This document shows positions 1-5,205 of a DNA stretch of 5,205 nucleotides, in pieces. The DNA lies in assembly GCA_003023105.1 (NCBI GenBank), contig PXSZ01000038.1:1-5205 (forward strand), given 5' to 3'. The notes under the pieces were generated by a model. The model made no database searches, had not been told where the DNA came from, and worked only from the letters and a program-made list of their open reading frames with translations. Every line of letters starts with the position of its first letter. Position 1 is the stretch's first letter. A program made the position numbers and the translations under genes. The DNA is from Bacteroidetes bacterium QH_10_64_37. GTDB lineage: Bacteria > Bacteroidota > Rhodothermia > Rhodothermales > Salinibacteraceae.

Positions 1-651
1 CGGATCGTGCCCGGCCTCAATGATCCAGTACAGGTCGAGCTCCATCTGGACGTGCGCCGGGTCGGTCTCTTTCAGCAGCACGTCGTACGGCCGCGTGCCG
101 TCCATCTCGGTAAACTCGAAGTCGTGGTTGTGGTAGGCAAACTGGAGCCCGGCCTCGGTGCAGCGCTCGCCGAAGGCAGAGAACTCCTCGGCGAGCTGGC
201 GATAGTCCTCCAGCGAGGCGCGCTCCGACTCCGCCAGGTACGGGCACACGACGTACTGGTGTCCGATGGTTTTTGCGGTTTGAATCACTTCGTCGGGCGC
301 CTTTCGGATGCGCTGAAGCGGAATGTGGGTGGCGGGCGAGGCGAGGTCGAGGTTCGTGAGCAGCGTGCTGATCTCCTGGGGGCTCCGGTCGTAGTAGCCG
401 GCAAATTCGACCTCGTCGTACCCCATGTCGGCCACCTTCTCCATTGCTCCCCGAAAGTTGTTCTTCATCACGCTCCGGATGGTATAGAGCTGGAGGCCGA
501 TGGCCGGGAGCGACGTGGCGGCGGAGGCAGAGGAGTCCGCTGCGGCGGTCTCTCGGTCGGCGGAGTCGGACGTGCAGGCGGCCAGGACTCCTCCGGCGCA
601 GAGGGCGCCGGTGGCCTGCGCGGAGGTCGTGAGAAACTGGCGTCGATCCAT
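1..651 (-). CDS. Sugar phosphate isomerase/epimerase family (TIM-barrel) Tat lipoprotein, 3' end outside window
   Basis: The first 217 residues are present and the frame is open to the window edge. The N-terminus carries a twin-arginine motif (DRRQFL, residues 2-7) followed by a small-residue stretch and a lipobox LAAC (23-26). The protein is therefore probably exported by Tat and lipidated at Cys26. A Ser/Ala-rich linker leads to a TIM-barrel domain of the xylose isomerase-like type (AP endonuclease 2 family fold). Landmarks are GLQLYTIR (52-59), YDEVEFAGYYDR (78-89), THIPL (108-112), YHNHDFEF (173-180) and ELDLYW (204-209), the last two contributing typical metal-site acids and histidines. 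Family members usually reach about 300 residues, so roughly a quarter to a third is missing here. The ATG at 651 is preferred because it gives this export signal; no clear Shine-Dalgarno precedes it. It lies 44 bp downstream of the ThuA-like gene, probably in one operon. The family assignment is firm, but the substrate is unknown. Confidence 0.9.
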   Translation of the reverse strand, partial: MDRRQFLTTSAQATGALCAGGVLAACTSDSADRETAAADSSASAATSLPAIGLQLYTIRSVMKNNFRGAMEKVADMGYDEVEFAGYYDRSPQEISTLLTNLDLASPATHIPLQRIRKAPDEVIQTAKTIGHQYVVCPYLAESERASLEDYRQLAEEFSAFGERCTEAGLQFAYHNHDFEFTEMDGTRPYDVLLKETDPAHVQMELDLYWIIEAGHDP

Positions 652-695
652 GGGGTAGGCTGTACAGTGTGGAAAAGGAAAGGGGAGGGGGCGTC

Positions 696-1442
696 TCAGT
701 CGGTTCCGGCCGCCCACCGGAGGCCACCCAGCAAGTGCTGCCGAAAGAGGGGGGCTCGGTATGAGGCCTTCGTGTGACCGAGTGCAGTGTACCAGGCCCG
801 TCCCCCGTCGATTTTGTGGTACCACGCAATCGGATGGTCGTTGCCCATCGTGCCGCCCTCGTAGGTCGACTCGTCGAGGGTGAGGAGCACCTGCACCGAG
901 TCGCGCGGGTTCGAGCGGAAGTCGTACCACTCGTCACGCCGAGGCCACTTGGACGGGAGCATTTGAGTGGACGGATGGCTCTGCCTCTCGACACGGACGG
1001 TGCCCTCCTGCACCTCCGGGTGGCCGTCAAAATAGGCCCCGACGAGCCGGCCATACCAGGGCCAGTGGTACTCGGTGTCGGACGCCGCGTGAACGCCGAC
1101 GAAGCCGCCGCCGTGCTCGACGAACGTGCGGAGCGCCTCCTCCCCGGCGGGCCCGAGCACGTTGCCCGTAGTGTTCAAGAACACGACGACGTTGAACTCG
1201 GCCAGGCGGTCGGGACGAAACGTGGTGCTGTCCTCGGTCGCCTCCACCCGAAGCCCATGTTTGTCTCCCAGCTCTTTGAGGGCGTCTATCCCCGCGTGGA
1301 TGGAGGCGTGGCGGTATCCGTTGGTCTTCGAAAACACCAGGATCGACACCGGATCGCTGTCCTGCGCTGGGGTCGCGGGCACGAGCAGGGCGGTGCCTAC
1401 GGTGAGGAGAAGCACGTTCGCAAAGAGGCGTCGAACGGACAT
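696..1442 (-). CDS. Secreted ThuA-like domain protein
   Basis: A 248-residue protein. Residues 1-26 form a Sec-type signal peptide: Arg4-Arg5, a hydrophobic core, and a likely cut after ATPA at 26. The mature part fits the ThuA domain (glutamine-amidotransferase-like fold). It has VFSKTNGYRHASI (36-48), VFLNTTG (87-93), a glycine-rich GGGFVGVHAASDTEYHWPW stretch (111-129), DEWYDF (170-175), HPIAWYH (203-209) and RAWYTALGHT (215-224). ThuA proteins are linked to trehalose and other disaccharide use, including 3-keto-sugar processing. In Bacteroidota, secreted versions commonly sit near sugar isomerase-like lipoproteins, as here. The in-frame TTG at 1493 would add 17 Arg-rich residues ahead of the signal peptide, so the ATG at 1442 is chosen. 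The start is 16 bp after the stop of a short broken ORF, so the promoter probably lies further upstream. The domain call is secure; the reaction is not established. Confidence 0.9.
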   Translation of the reverse strand: MSVRRLFANVLLLTVGTALLVPATPAQDSDPVSILVFSKTNGYRHASIHAGIDALKELGDKHGLRVEATEDSTTFRPDRLAEFNVVVFLNTTGNVLGPAGEEALRTFVEHGGGFVGVHAASDTEYHWPWYGRLVGAYFDGHPEVQEGTVRVERQSHPSTQMLPSKWPRRDEWYDFRSNPRDSVQVLLTLDESTYEGGTMGNDHPIAWYHKIDGGRAWYTALGHTKASYRAPLFRQHLLGGLRWAAGTD

Positions 1443-1458
1443 GGACGGACGGAGACGA

Positions 1459-1629
1459 TTACGGGGACGGGTCCACCGTGACGTGGGCGTCAATGAGGGC
1501 CTGCTCTCCTGCCTCCGGTGCCGGACGTGCCGTGCTCCATGCCCACGATGCCGTGTCGGGAAGCATTTCTCCGAAGGCGCCGACGCGACGGAGGGCCTGA
1601 CGACGATCGATGCCTTTGGGTGTGCTCAT
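1459..1629 (-). pseudogene. Short Tat-signal ORF, probable remnant of an exported amidohydrolase-like gene
   Basis: This frame encodes only 56 residues. It begins MSTPKGIDRRQALRRVGA, which reads like the n-region of a Tat signal (twin Arg at 9-10). It ends with ALIDAHVTVDPSP (44-56) before TAA. The ending resembles the first strand of metal-dependent amidohydrolases, usually written IDAHVHxWDP, but with one His of the metal pair lost. The normal hydrophobic signal core after RRVGA is missing: GEMLPD follows directly. My reading is that a Tat-exported amidohydrolase gene lost nearly all of its body, leaving its start 16 bp upstream of the ThuA gene. The strand, spacing and Tat signal fit the same sugar-related operon. 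It could instead be a leader peptide, or a chance ORF that merely looks like a Tat start. I saw no obvious rescue of the rest of the gene in the other two frames. Confidence 0.42.
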
Positions 1630-1815
1630 ACGGTTGCCTGAGCGCGGCGAAGAAGAAAAACGAAAGGAGCGCTTTCAGGCCGGGTGCGAGGCGGCAGGTG
1701 CTTGCTTCAGTCCTGCATCTGGTGGGGCGTCCGGCCTCTGTGGAGAAAAACCAGCGGGTTCCCAAGTAAGGAAAGAGGACGTTTCTGAGCAACGGTCGTT
1801 CCACGGCGGTCACAC

Positions 1816-2184
1816 ACCGACGAGGTCAACGGTGCGCTCGAGAAGGACGCCACGTGGACCAGTCCTCCGCTCTGGCGAAGCGAGCTGCGAAACGTGCTTT
1901 TGAAGTACGTTCGGGCCACGAGCGAAGAGATCCCTGGAAGCGAGCTGAGCTTAGAGGACGCGCTCCGGAAGATGAGGGTGGCCGAGCGGCTCATCGGGGG
2001 GCGCACCGTGGAGGTAGAGACAGAGGGCGTGTTGCGCCTGGCCGACGCCTCGGGGCGTTCCGGCTACGACGCGGAGTACGTGAGACTTGCGGAGGACCTT
2101 GGCTTACGGCTCCTCACCACGGACGGGCCTGTACTTGAAGCCTTCCCCGACGTGGCCGTGCATCCGAAGGACTTTGCTGGTTGA
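1816..2184 (+). pseudogene. 5'-truncated PIN-domain (VapC-like) toxin gene
   Basis: An in-frame stretch without a proper start reads TDEVNGALEKDATWTSPPL then WRSELRNVLLKY. It continues to GYDAEYVRLAEDLGLRLLTTD and ends VHPKDFAG. These are the middle and end of a PIN-domain ribonuclease of the VapC type. Three acidic active-site positions are visible: Glu in SEL (codon 1882-1884), Asp in YDAEY (2068-2070) and Asp in TTD (2122-2124). The N-terminal strand with the first catalytic Asp (the usual VDTN motif) is absent. The frame runs into TGA at 1786-1788 and I see no DTN-like codons in any upstream frame. The only in-frame starts are late ones, such as GTG 1894, which falls after the SEL Glu and would make a 96-residue fragment. 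No antitoxin gene is recognisable upstream. The gene is probably dead. It converges with the minus-strand gene ending at 2279. Confidence 0.72.
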
Positions 2185-2187
2185 CGC

Positions 2188-2216
2188 TTCTCCGCACAGC
2201 AACGCTTGCTGGAGAA
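2188..2216. terminator. Possible bidirectional hairpin between convergent genes
   Basis: A hairpin can form from a 6-bp stem CAGCAA/TTGCTG around a CGC loop. A second 5-bp stem, TTCTC/GAGAA, lies outside it across a 4-nt bulge. It starts 3 bp after the stop of the PIN remnant and lies 62 bp beyond the stop of the minus-strand gene, where a shared terminator would be expected. No T-run follows on either strand, so it is not a classical intrinsic terminator. Confidence 0.25.
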
Positions 2217-2278
2217 ACACGCCGAGACTGCGGTCCACGGTCGGGGGTCCCCCATCCAAAGAACCAGGTCTCAGAAGA

Positions 2279-3643
2279 CTACTCCTTAAAGCTGGCCTCC
2301 ACGGCGTTCGTAAAGTGGACCGCCGCGTCGCTGTAGATGTTGACCTGGTGGGCCCGAAAGGCGTCCCTGGCGATGATCTGCGACGCCTCGCTCCAGCGAT
2401 CGGTCGTGCGCAGACGCTTCAGCACACGCCGGTACGCGTCCTCGTCGCCCTGAAAGAGCTTCTGAACGTAGAGGTCGCGCTTCGGCGGATTCGCGGGTCC
2501 AAACACCTCGCGTTCGAGCGTAGAGAGGTCGTCGCTGCTCTCGGTGGAGCGGGAGGTGCTGTCCGGCGGAGACGAGGGTGGGGTCGACACAGACGCCGGC
2601 GCGGACGAGGAGGGGCCAGAGTTTGTGTCGGAGGGGGAAGGAGACGTGTGCTTCTGAAACTGGGTCCAGAGAGGCTCTGAGCCGTCGTCGGTTTTTGTCT
2701 CGGTCTCCGTGCTCCGCCGCGGGATGTCCTGTTCGAACTGTTTCCACATCGGGGCCGCCTCACCGGTGCCCTCGTTCGGGGAGGCGGGCTCGGCGCCCTG
2801 CGCACGCGCGGCCTCGGTCGACTCCTGGAGGTCAGGGTCGAAGGGAGACGCCGGGAGGTCGCGTCGTTCGGGCGAGTCTTCGCTCAGGACCGCGTCGATG
2901 AGGCGGCGAAGCGTGTCGGGATTGGCCGCGTCGGCGTCGCCTTCGAGTTCGCGGGCTGTTAGCCGGTCGGCGATGCGGACGGCGTTTTTTTCCTCGAAGA
3001 ACGTGCGCAGGAGCGAGAGGGGAACCTCCTTGCGGTCGGTCGCTCGGAGGGTCGTTTCGAAGAGGGGATCGAGCAGGCGAACCCAACGGTCCGCGTCGAA
3101 GTCGGCCGTCATGCGCTGGTCGACGCGACGGAGGACCTGTTCGAAGGCGTCCCGCTCAAGCGTCTCGCGGTTTCGTTTATCCGCGAAGGCCTGCACGGCG
3201 TCGCGCAGGTAGGCGTACGGCCCGAAGAATTGCATTCGCCACTGGGTCTGAGAGACCGGGACCGCGCTGGAGGCGTCCTCGAAGACAAAGGACGTCAGCG
3301 TCGGAATGGGACGCACGAGGTAGTCTGCGGTCCGATGGGTGGCGGTGCGGAGCGTCTCGGGCCACTGGTCCTGCGGCACCTGCGTGTGGTCTTCGGCGGC
3401 ATTGAGGAAGGTGCGGGCGGCCTGCTCGACCTCGGGGTGGTCGTAGTTCACCCAGTCGGTTCGCGCCCGGCGCAGGCGGTCCGCCTCCTGCTTGCCGTGG
3501 TGGCGCACGTAGTGGTCGAGGTAGTGGCGCACCGGGCTCGGCATCGCGTCCGTGTTCCAGTCGGCCGGCGTGTAGGCCCGGTCAGCGGGAAAGGACTGAA
3601 GCAAGCGCTCGTGGAGCGGCTCGGCGAGTGGGTTCGTGGGCAT
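2279..3643 (-). CDS. Uncharacterised 454-residue protein with duplicated P-x-W-x-Q-F motif
   Basis: I do not recognise the family. There is no signal peptide or membrane segment, so it is probably cytoplasmic. Residues 1-255 look folded and helical, rich in charged and aromatic residues (for example YLDHYVRHHGKQEADRLRRA at 41-60 and WRMQFFGPYAYLRDAVQAFA at 135-154). Residues 256-371 are acidic and then Ser/Pro-rich, and look disordered. This linker holds two related motifs, PMWKQFEQD (298-306) and PLWTQFQKH (324-332), spaced 26 residues apart. Residues 372-454 look like a second small helical unit (LEREVFGP, LYVQKLFQGDEDAYRRVLKR, ending AVEASFKE). The motifs could be docking sites on a tether between two domains; that is inference. 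The ATG at 3643 is preferred. An in-frame GTG at 3685 would add 14 Arg-rich residues, and neither start has a clear Shine-Dalgarno. The gene lies 156 bp downstream of the sigma/membrane protein pair on the same strand, so it may or may not be co-transcribed. Confidence 0.85.
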   Translation of the reverse strand: MPTNPLAEPLHERLLQSFPADRAYTPADWNTDAMPSPVRHYLDHYVRHHGKQEADRLRRARTDWVNYDHPEVEQAARTFLNAAEDHTQVPQDQWPETLRTATHRTADYLVRPIPTLTSFVFEDASSAVPVSQTQWRMQFFGPYAYLRDAVQAFADKRNRETLERDAFEQVLRRVDQRMTADFDADRWVRLLDPLFETTLRATDRKEVPLSLLRTFFEEKNAVRIADRLTARELEGDADAANPDTLRRLIDAVLSEDSPERRDLPASPFDPDLQESTEAARAQGAEPASPNEGTGEAAPMWKQFEQDIPRRSTETETKTDDGSEPLWTQFQKHTSPSPSDTNSGPSSSAPASVSTPPSSPPDSTSRSTESSDDLSTLEREVFGPANPPKRDLYVQKLFQGDEDAYRRVLKRLRTTDRWSEASQIIARDAFRAHQVNIYSDAAVHFTNAVEASFKE

Positions 3644-3740
3644 GGACGGGCGGCGGCGAGTGCGAGGAGCGGTTCGACGGATCACAGCGTGTATACGCGA
3701 GACGGACGATAGGTTTTCTGCAGTGGGCGGTGGGGCATGG

Positions 3741-3785
3741 GAGCGTGGGAGAAGAGAGCGTGGGGGATGAGAGCGCGGCGGGAAG
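3741..3785. repeat. Three imperfect 15-bp tandem repeats
   Basis: Three adjacent 15-mers are GAGCGTGGGAGAAGA (3741-3755), GAGCGTGGGGGATGA (3756-3770) and GAGCGCGGCGGGAAG (3771-3785). Copies 1 and 2 differ at two positions; copy 3 is more diverged. A further degenerate unit may precede them (about 3726-3740). The array is purine-rich on the plus strand. It lies between the stop of the membrane protein gene (3800) and the start of the 454-residue gene (3643), so it would fall in the 3' or leader region of a transcript. Confidence 0.7.
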
Positions 3786-3799
3786 GGACGAGAGGGAGG

Positions 3800-4405
3800 C
3801 TACGAGGGATCCTCCTCGACTTGTTCGAGCAGGCGCGTCAGTTCCTCCTGGCGTGGTTCGAACGTGCAGCGACGGCCGCGTTGGTTGAGCGCGTAGATTC
3901 CGGCCGCTACGGCGAGAACCACCCCGGTTTGGAGAAGAGTTGCCCAGGACCATCCTCCGTTTCCAACGATGATGAGGAGCGCGCCCAGGACGATCGGCCC
4001 AAGGTACCACCAGAGAATATTGTCGAGCAGGTGAATCTGCTCTTTGACCTTCGCGCGTTCGGTCCGGATGACCTCGGCCACTGGGCGATCCGGGGACGGG
4101 GTGTCGTATCGGGTGCGGGCCCGGCGCAGGCGCCAGTAGACGTAGGCGCTGCCGGCCATGACGATCAGGGCGCCGGAGCGGACCCACCAGGACGGGTCCC
4201 GGAGCAGCCAGCCGAAGAAGAGAAAGACCGCGAGCGCGGCGATCGACTCCAGCAGATCGCGGCGCCAGATCCGCCTGTCGAAGGACTCGGCCTTTTCCTT
4301 GACGATGCGCAGAATGTCGGAATCGGACAGCGTTTGTGCAGACATAGAAGGGGGGTCAGGGTCGTGTTCGGAAGACCAAAGCTCTTTCGCGTCGTCGAGA
4401 TTCAT
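3800..4405 (-). CDS. Four-helix membrane protein coupled to ECF sigma factor, putative anti-sigma-type regulator
   Basis: A 201-residue protein with a soluble N-terminus (about 1-50), then two hydrophobic helices (about 51-68 and 74-92). A charged cytoplasmic-looking loop (93-128) follows, then two more helices (about 130-148 and 154-172) and a charged tail ending EEDPS. The N-terminus begins MNLDDAKELW, and a DILRIVKEKAESFDRRIWRRD segment precedes the first helix. This arrangement is familiar from small proteins encoded just after ECF sigma factors in Bacteroidota. The gene overlaps the sigma gene by 4 bp (ATGA), and a GGAGG lies 10 nt before the ATG, so translation is likely coupled. This fixes the start; the later Met21 is less likely. 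Position suggests that it controls the sigma factor. However, there is no HxxxCxxC zinc anti-sigma motif and only one Cys (180), so the role is inferred from context. A membrane sensor or accessory protein is the alternative. Confidence 0.85.
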   Translation of the reverse strand: MNLDDAKELWSSEHDPDPPSMSAQTLSDSDILRIVKEKAESFDRRIWRRDLLESIAALAVFLFFGWLLRDPSWWVRSGALIVMAGSAYVYWRLRRARTRYDTPSPDRPVAEVIRTERAKVKEQIHLLDNILWWYLGPIVLGALLIIVGNGGWSWATLLQTGVVLAVAAGIYALNQRGRRCTFEPRQEELTRLLEQVEEDPS

Positions 4406-4953
4406 GCCGGCGTTTCCTCCAGCCAGGAGGCCAGTTTGTTCTTGATCCGATGCAGCTTCACGCCCACGTAGTTTTCGCTGATGCCGAGCACGTCGGCCAT
4501 CTCCCGGTAGCTCTTCTCGTCGAGGTACATCATGACGAGCGCCTTGTCGACCTCGTTGAGCCGGTCGATGGCGTCATACAGCCGGTCGAGTTTGTCTTGC
4601 TTGTCGAGCTGCTCGCTGGGGCGAGGCACGCCGTCCGTCCACACCGGATGGTCTGTGTCGAGCGTCGCCTCCTCCCGCACCGCCTGCGTGCGATCGTGAC
4701 TCAAGGCTGTGTTGAGCGCCACGCGATAGAGCCAGGTGCTGGGGGTGGCGTCGCCCTCGAAGGAGGGAAACGAGCGCCAGACTTCCACGAGGATGTCCTG
4801 GTACAGGTCGCGCTGCGCCGCCGCACTGTCTGCGTAGACACGGCAGATTTTGCGGAGGCGAGCGTCGTTCTCGCGCACCAGCTGTATGAACTCGTCGTCC
4901 CGATCAGGCATGACGCGGGCGATGCCGTCAGCACGTCGGCGAAATCCTCTCAT
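4402..4953 (-). CDS. ECF-family RNA polymerase sigma factor (sigma-70 type)
   Basis: A 183-residue protein with only sigma regions 2 and 4, as in ECF factors. Region 2 spans about 21-86: the core-binding segment contains DLYQDILVEVWRSFPSFEG (49-67), followed by the promoter -10-reading STWLYRVALNTAL (72-84). A linker (87-120) contains DHPVWTDGVP. Region 4 (about 121-178) has DKALVMMYLDEKSYREMADV and the helix-turn-helix ending GISENYVGVKLHRIKNKL (157-174), which contacts the -35 element. It should direct core polymerase to a small regulon, probably released by an envelope signal through the coupled membrane protein. The ATG at 4953 is chosen because GGGAG lies 9 nt upstream. The ATG at 4911 (MPDRDDEF, 169 residues) has no Shine-Dalgarno, but begins where the recognisable domain begins, so it remains a real alternative. 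The stop overlaps the next start (ATGA). Confidence 0.95.
   Translation of the reverse strand: MRGFRRRADGIARVMPDRDDEFIQLVRENDARLRKICRVYADSAAAQRDLYQDILVEVWRSFPSFEGDATPSTWLYRVALNTALSHDRTQAVREEATLDTDHPVWTDGVPRPSEQLDKQDKLDRLYDAIDRLNEVDKALVMMYLDEKSYREMADVLGISENYVGVKLHRIKNKLASWLEETPA
4416..4420 (-). promoter_or_regulatory. Shine-Dalgarno GGAGG for the membrane protein gene
   Basis: GGAGG on the minus strand ends 10 nt before the ATG at 4405 and lies inside the last codons of the sigma factor gene. With the ATGA overlap it supports the start at 4405 and coupled translation of the pair. Confidence 0.65.
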
Positions 4954-4962
4954 GTAATGAGT

Positions 4963-4967
4963 CTCCC
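4963..4967 (-). promoter_or_regulatory. Shine-Dalgarno GGGAG for the sigma factor gene
   Basis: GGGAG on the minus strand ends 9 nt before the ATG at 4953. The competing ATG at 4911 has no comparable site, so this motif favours the longer form of the sigma factor. Confidence 0.5.
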
Positions 4968-4981
4968 GAGCCCTTGCCGAT

Positions 4982-5011
4982 CTTACAGCCCCTCTCCTTG
5001 TTTGTTAGAAT
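4982..5011 (+). promoter_or_regulatory. Possible sigma-70-like promoter facing right
   Basis: CTTACA (4982-4987) and TAGAAT (5006-5011) are 18 bp apart and match the housekeeping consensus at 4/6 and 5/6 positions. They would drive the possible plus-strand gene at the right edge. Bacteroidota promoters often differ from this consensus (TTG and TAnnTTTG type), so the match is weak evidence. The AT-richer composition of this short stretch fits a promoter region. Confidence 0.22.
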
Positions 5012-5024
5012 CCTCACATTTGGT

Positions 5025-5036
5025 CGGAATTTTCCG
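5025..5036. repeat. 12-bp inverted repeat, candidate operator
   Basis: CGGAA-TT-TTCCG is a perfect 5-bp inverted repeat with a 2-bp centre. It sits in the spacer between the sigma factor gene (start 4953) and the possible divergent gene on the right. Its symmetry and position suit a dimeric regulator, but arms this short also arise by chance. Confidence 0.25.
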
Positions 5037-5155
5037 GGTTGTCGTGGACACGCAAGCCGGTTCGTCAATACGTTCTTTCCCTTCGTGAATTGGTTGAATT
5101 GCCGCTGCTCGCCGTGCCGTCTTCTCGCTCGCTTCCCTCCCCGGTCCGTCACAGC

Positions 5156-5205
5156 GTGGGGTGGGCGTCCCGGCTGGCGTACGGGCTCCTCCTCGGCGTG
5201 CTGAG
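5156..5205 (+). CDS. Possible start of an exported or membrane protein, cut by window edge
   Basis: From the GTG at 5156 the frame reads VGWASRLAYGLLLGVL and leaves the window. A positive residue followed by a hydrophobic run looks like the beginning of a signal peptide or membrane helix. The same frame is open upstream past 5099, where a TTG could start a longer form, so the start is uncertain. Neither start has a clear Shine-Dalgarno. If real, the gene is divergent from the sigma factor gene and could belong to its regulon. Only 16 codons are visible, so no family can be named. Confidence 0.35.
   Translation, partial: MGWASRLAYGLLLGVL

Noticed and set aside
7..1481. Long plus-strand and alternative minus-strand open frames opposite the isomerase and ThuA genes
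   Set aside because: They are by-products of GC-rich codon use in the minus-strand genes. Their translations are Arg/Gly/Val-rich without domain motifs, while the minus-strand frames show clear family motifs.
1662..1676. Minus-strand hairpin GAAAG/CTTTC followed by GTTTTTC, considered as an intrinsic terminator
   Set aside because: The stem is only 5 bp and mostly A-T, and no minus-strand gene ends just upstream of it. It would also sit in the leader of the amidohydrolase stub.
1490..1813. A 107-codon minus-strand frame across the junction region
   Set aside because: It overlaps the Tat-like stub in another frame, shows no domain, and is mostly Arg/Ser/Thr-rich low-information sequence.
1610..1903. 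A plus-strand frame with a charged PERGEEEKRKERF stretch, considered as a lost antitoxin
   Set aside because: The charged run is only a consequence of an A/G-rich tract. No antitoxin fold motif is seen and the frame runs on into the PIN remnant out of frame.
3687..3698. GCGT-GTAT-ACGC inverted repeat upstream of the 454-residue gene, also read as a TATACA -10 element
   Set aside because: The arms are 4 bp and no matching -35 lies 17 bp upstream, so it is not distinguishable from chance.
2578..3712. Plus-strand frames opposite the 454-residue gene
   Set aside because: They are Ser/Arg-rich mirror translations of the minus-strand gene, with no motif or ribosome site.
4450..5088. 212-codon plus-strand frame opposite the sigma factor gene
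   Set aside because: It is the complement of clear sigma regions 2 and 4 and reads as Val/Leu/His-rich shadow sequence.
1..5205. CRISPR array, tRNA, rRNA, insertion sequence or defence cassette
   Set aside because: I looked for spaced direct repeats, tRNA-like cloverleaf ends, transposase motifs and terminal inverted repeats and found none. The single toxin-like gene is truncated and has no partner.

Overview
The window is GC-rich, with short intergenic gaps and acidic, Asp/Glu-rich proteins. Its gene content is a Tat-type lipoprotein sugar isomerase, a ThuA-like protein, and an ECF sigma factor translationally coupled to a small membrane protein. This suggests a Bacteroidota/Rhodothermota bacterium, possibly a halophile of the Salinibacter type. 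The assignment rests on composition and protein style only, because there is no rRNA or marker gene in the window.

Layout from left to right. (1) Bases 1-1629, all minus strand, hold a carbohydrate-linked cluster. Read in the direction of transcription it has a short broken ORF with a Tat-like start and an amidohydrolase-like end (1629-1459), a secreted ThuA-domain protein (1442-696), and the first 217 codons of a Tat lipoprotein of the sugar phosphate isomerase/epimerase family (651-1, running out of the window). (2) Bases 1630-2278 are an eroded stretch. It contains no intact gene, but holds the 3' part of a PIN-domain (VapC-like) toxin gene on the plus strand that has lost its N-terminus and first catalytic Asp. 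No antitoxin gene is recognisable. (3) Bases 2279-3643, minus strand, encode a 454-residue protein I cannot assign. It has a helical N-terminal region, a Ser/Pro-rich linker carrying two copies of a P-[ML]-W-x-Q-F motif, and a conserved-looking C-terminal region. (4) Bases 3644-3799 are non-coding and contain three 15-bp tandem repeats. (5) Bases 3800-4953, minus strand, encode a four-helix membrane protein and, upstream of it, an ECF sigma factor. The two genes overlap by 4 bp (ATGA). (6) Bases 4954-5205 look like a divergent control region, followed on the plus strand by what may be the start of another gene with a hydrophobic N-terminus.

How the parts may work together. The ECF sigma factor and the coupled membrane protein look like a sigma/anti-sigma-type signalling pair, although the membrane protein lacks the zinc-binding HxxxCxxC anti-sigma motif. 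The 454-residue gene lies downstream on the same strand and could be a target or partner, but a 156-bp gap separates it. The ThuA and isomerase genes are 44 bp apart and probably form one operon for sugar processing in the cell envelope. I found no RNA gene, CRISPR array, insertion sequence or recognisable defence system.
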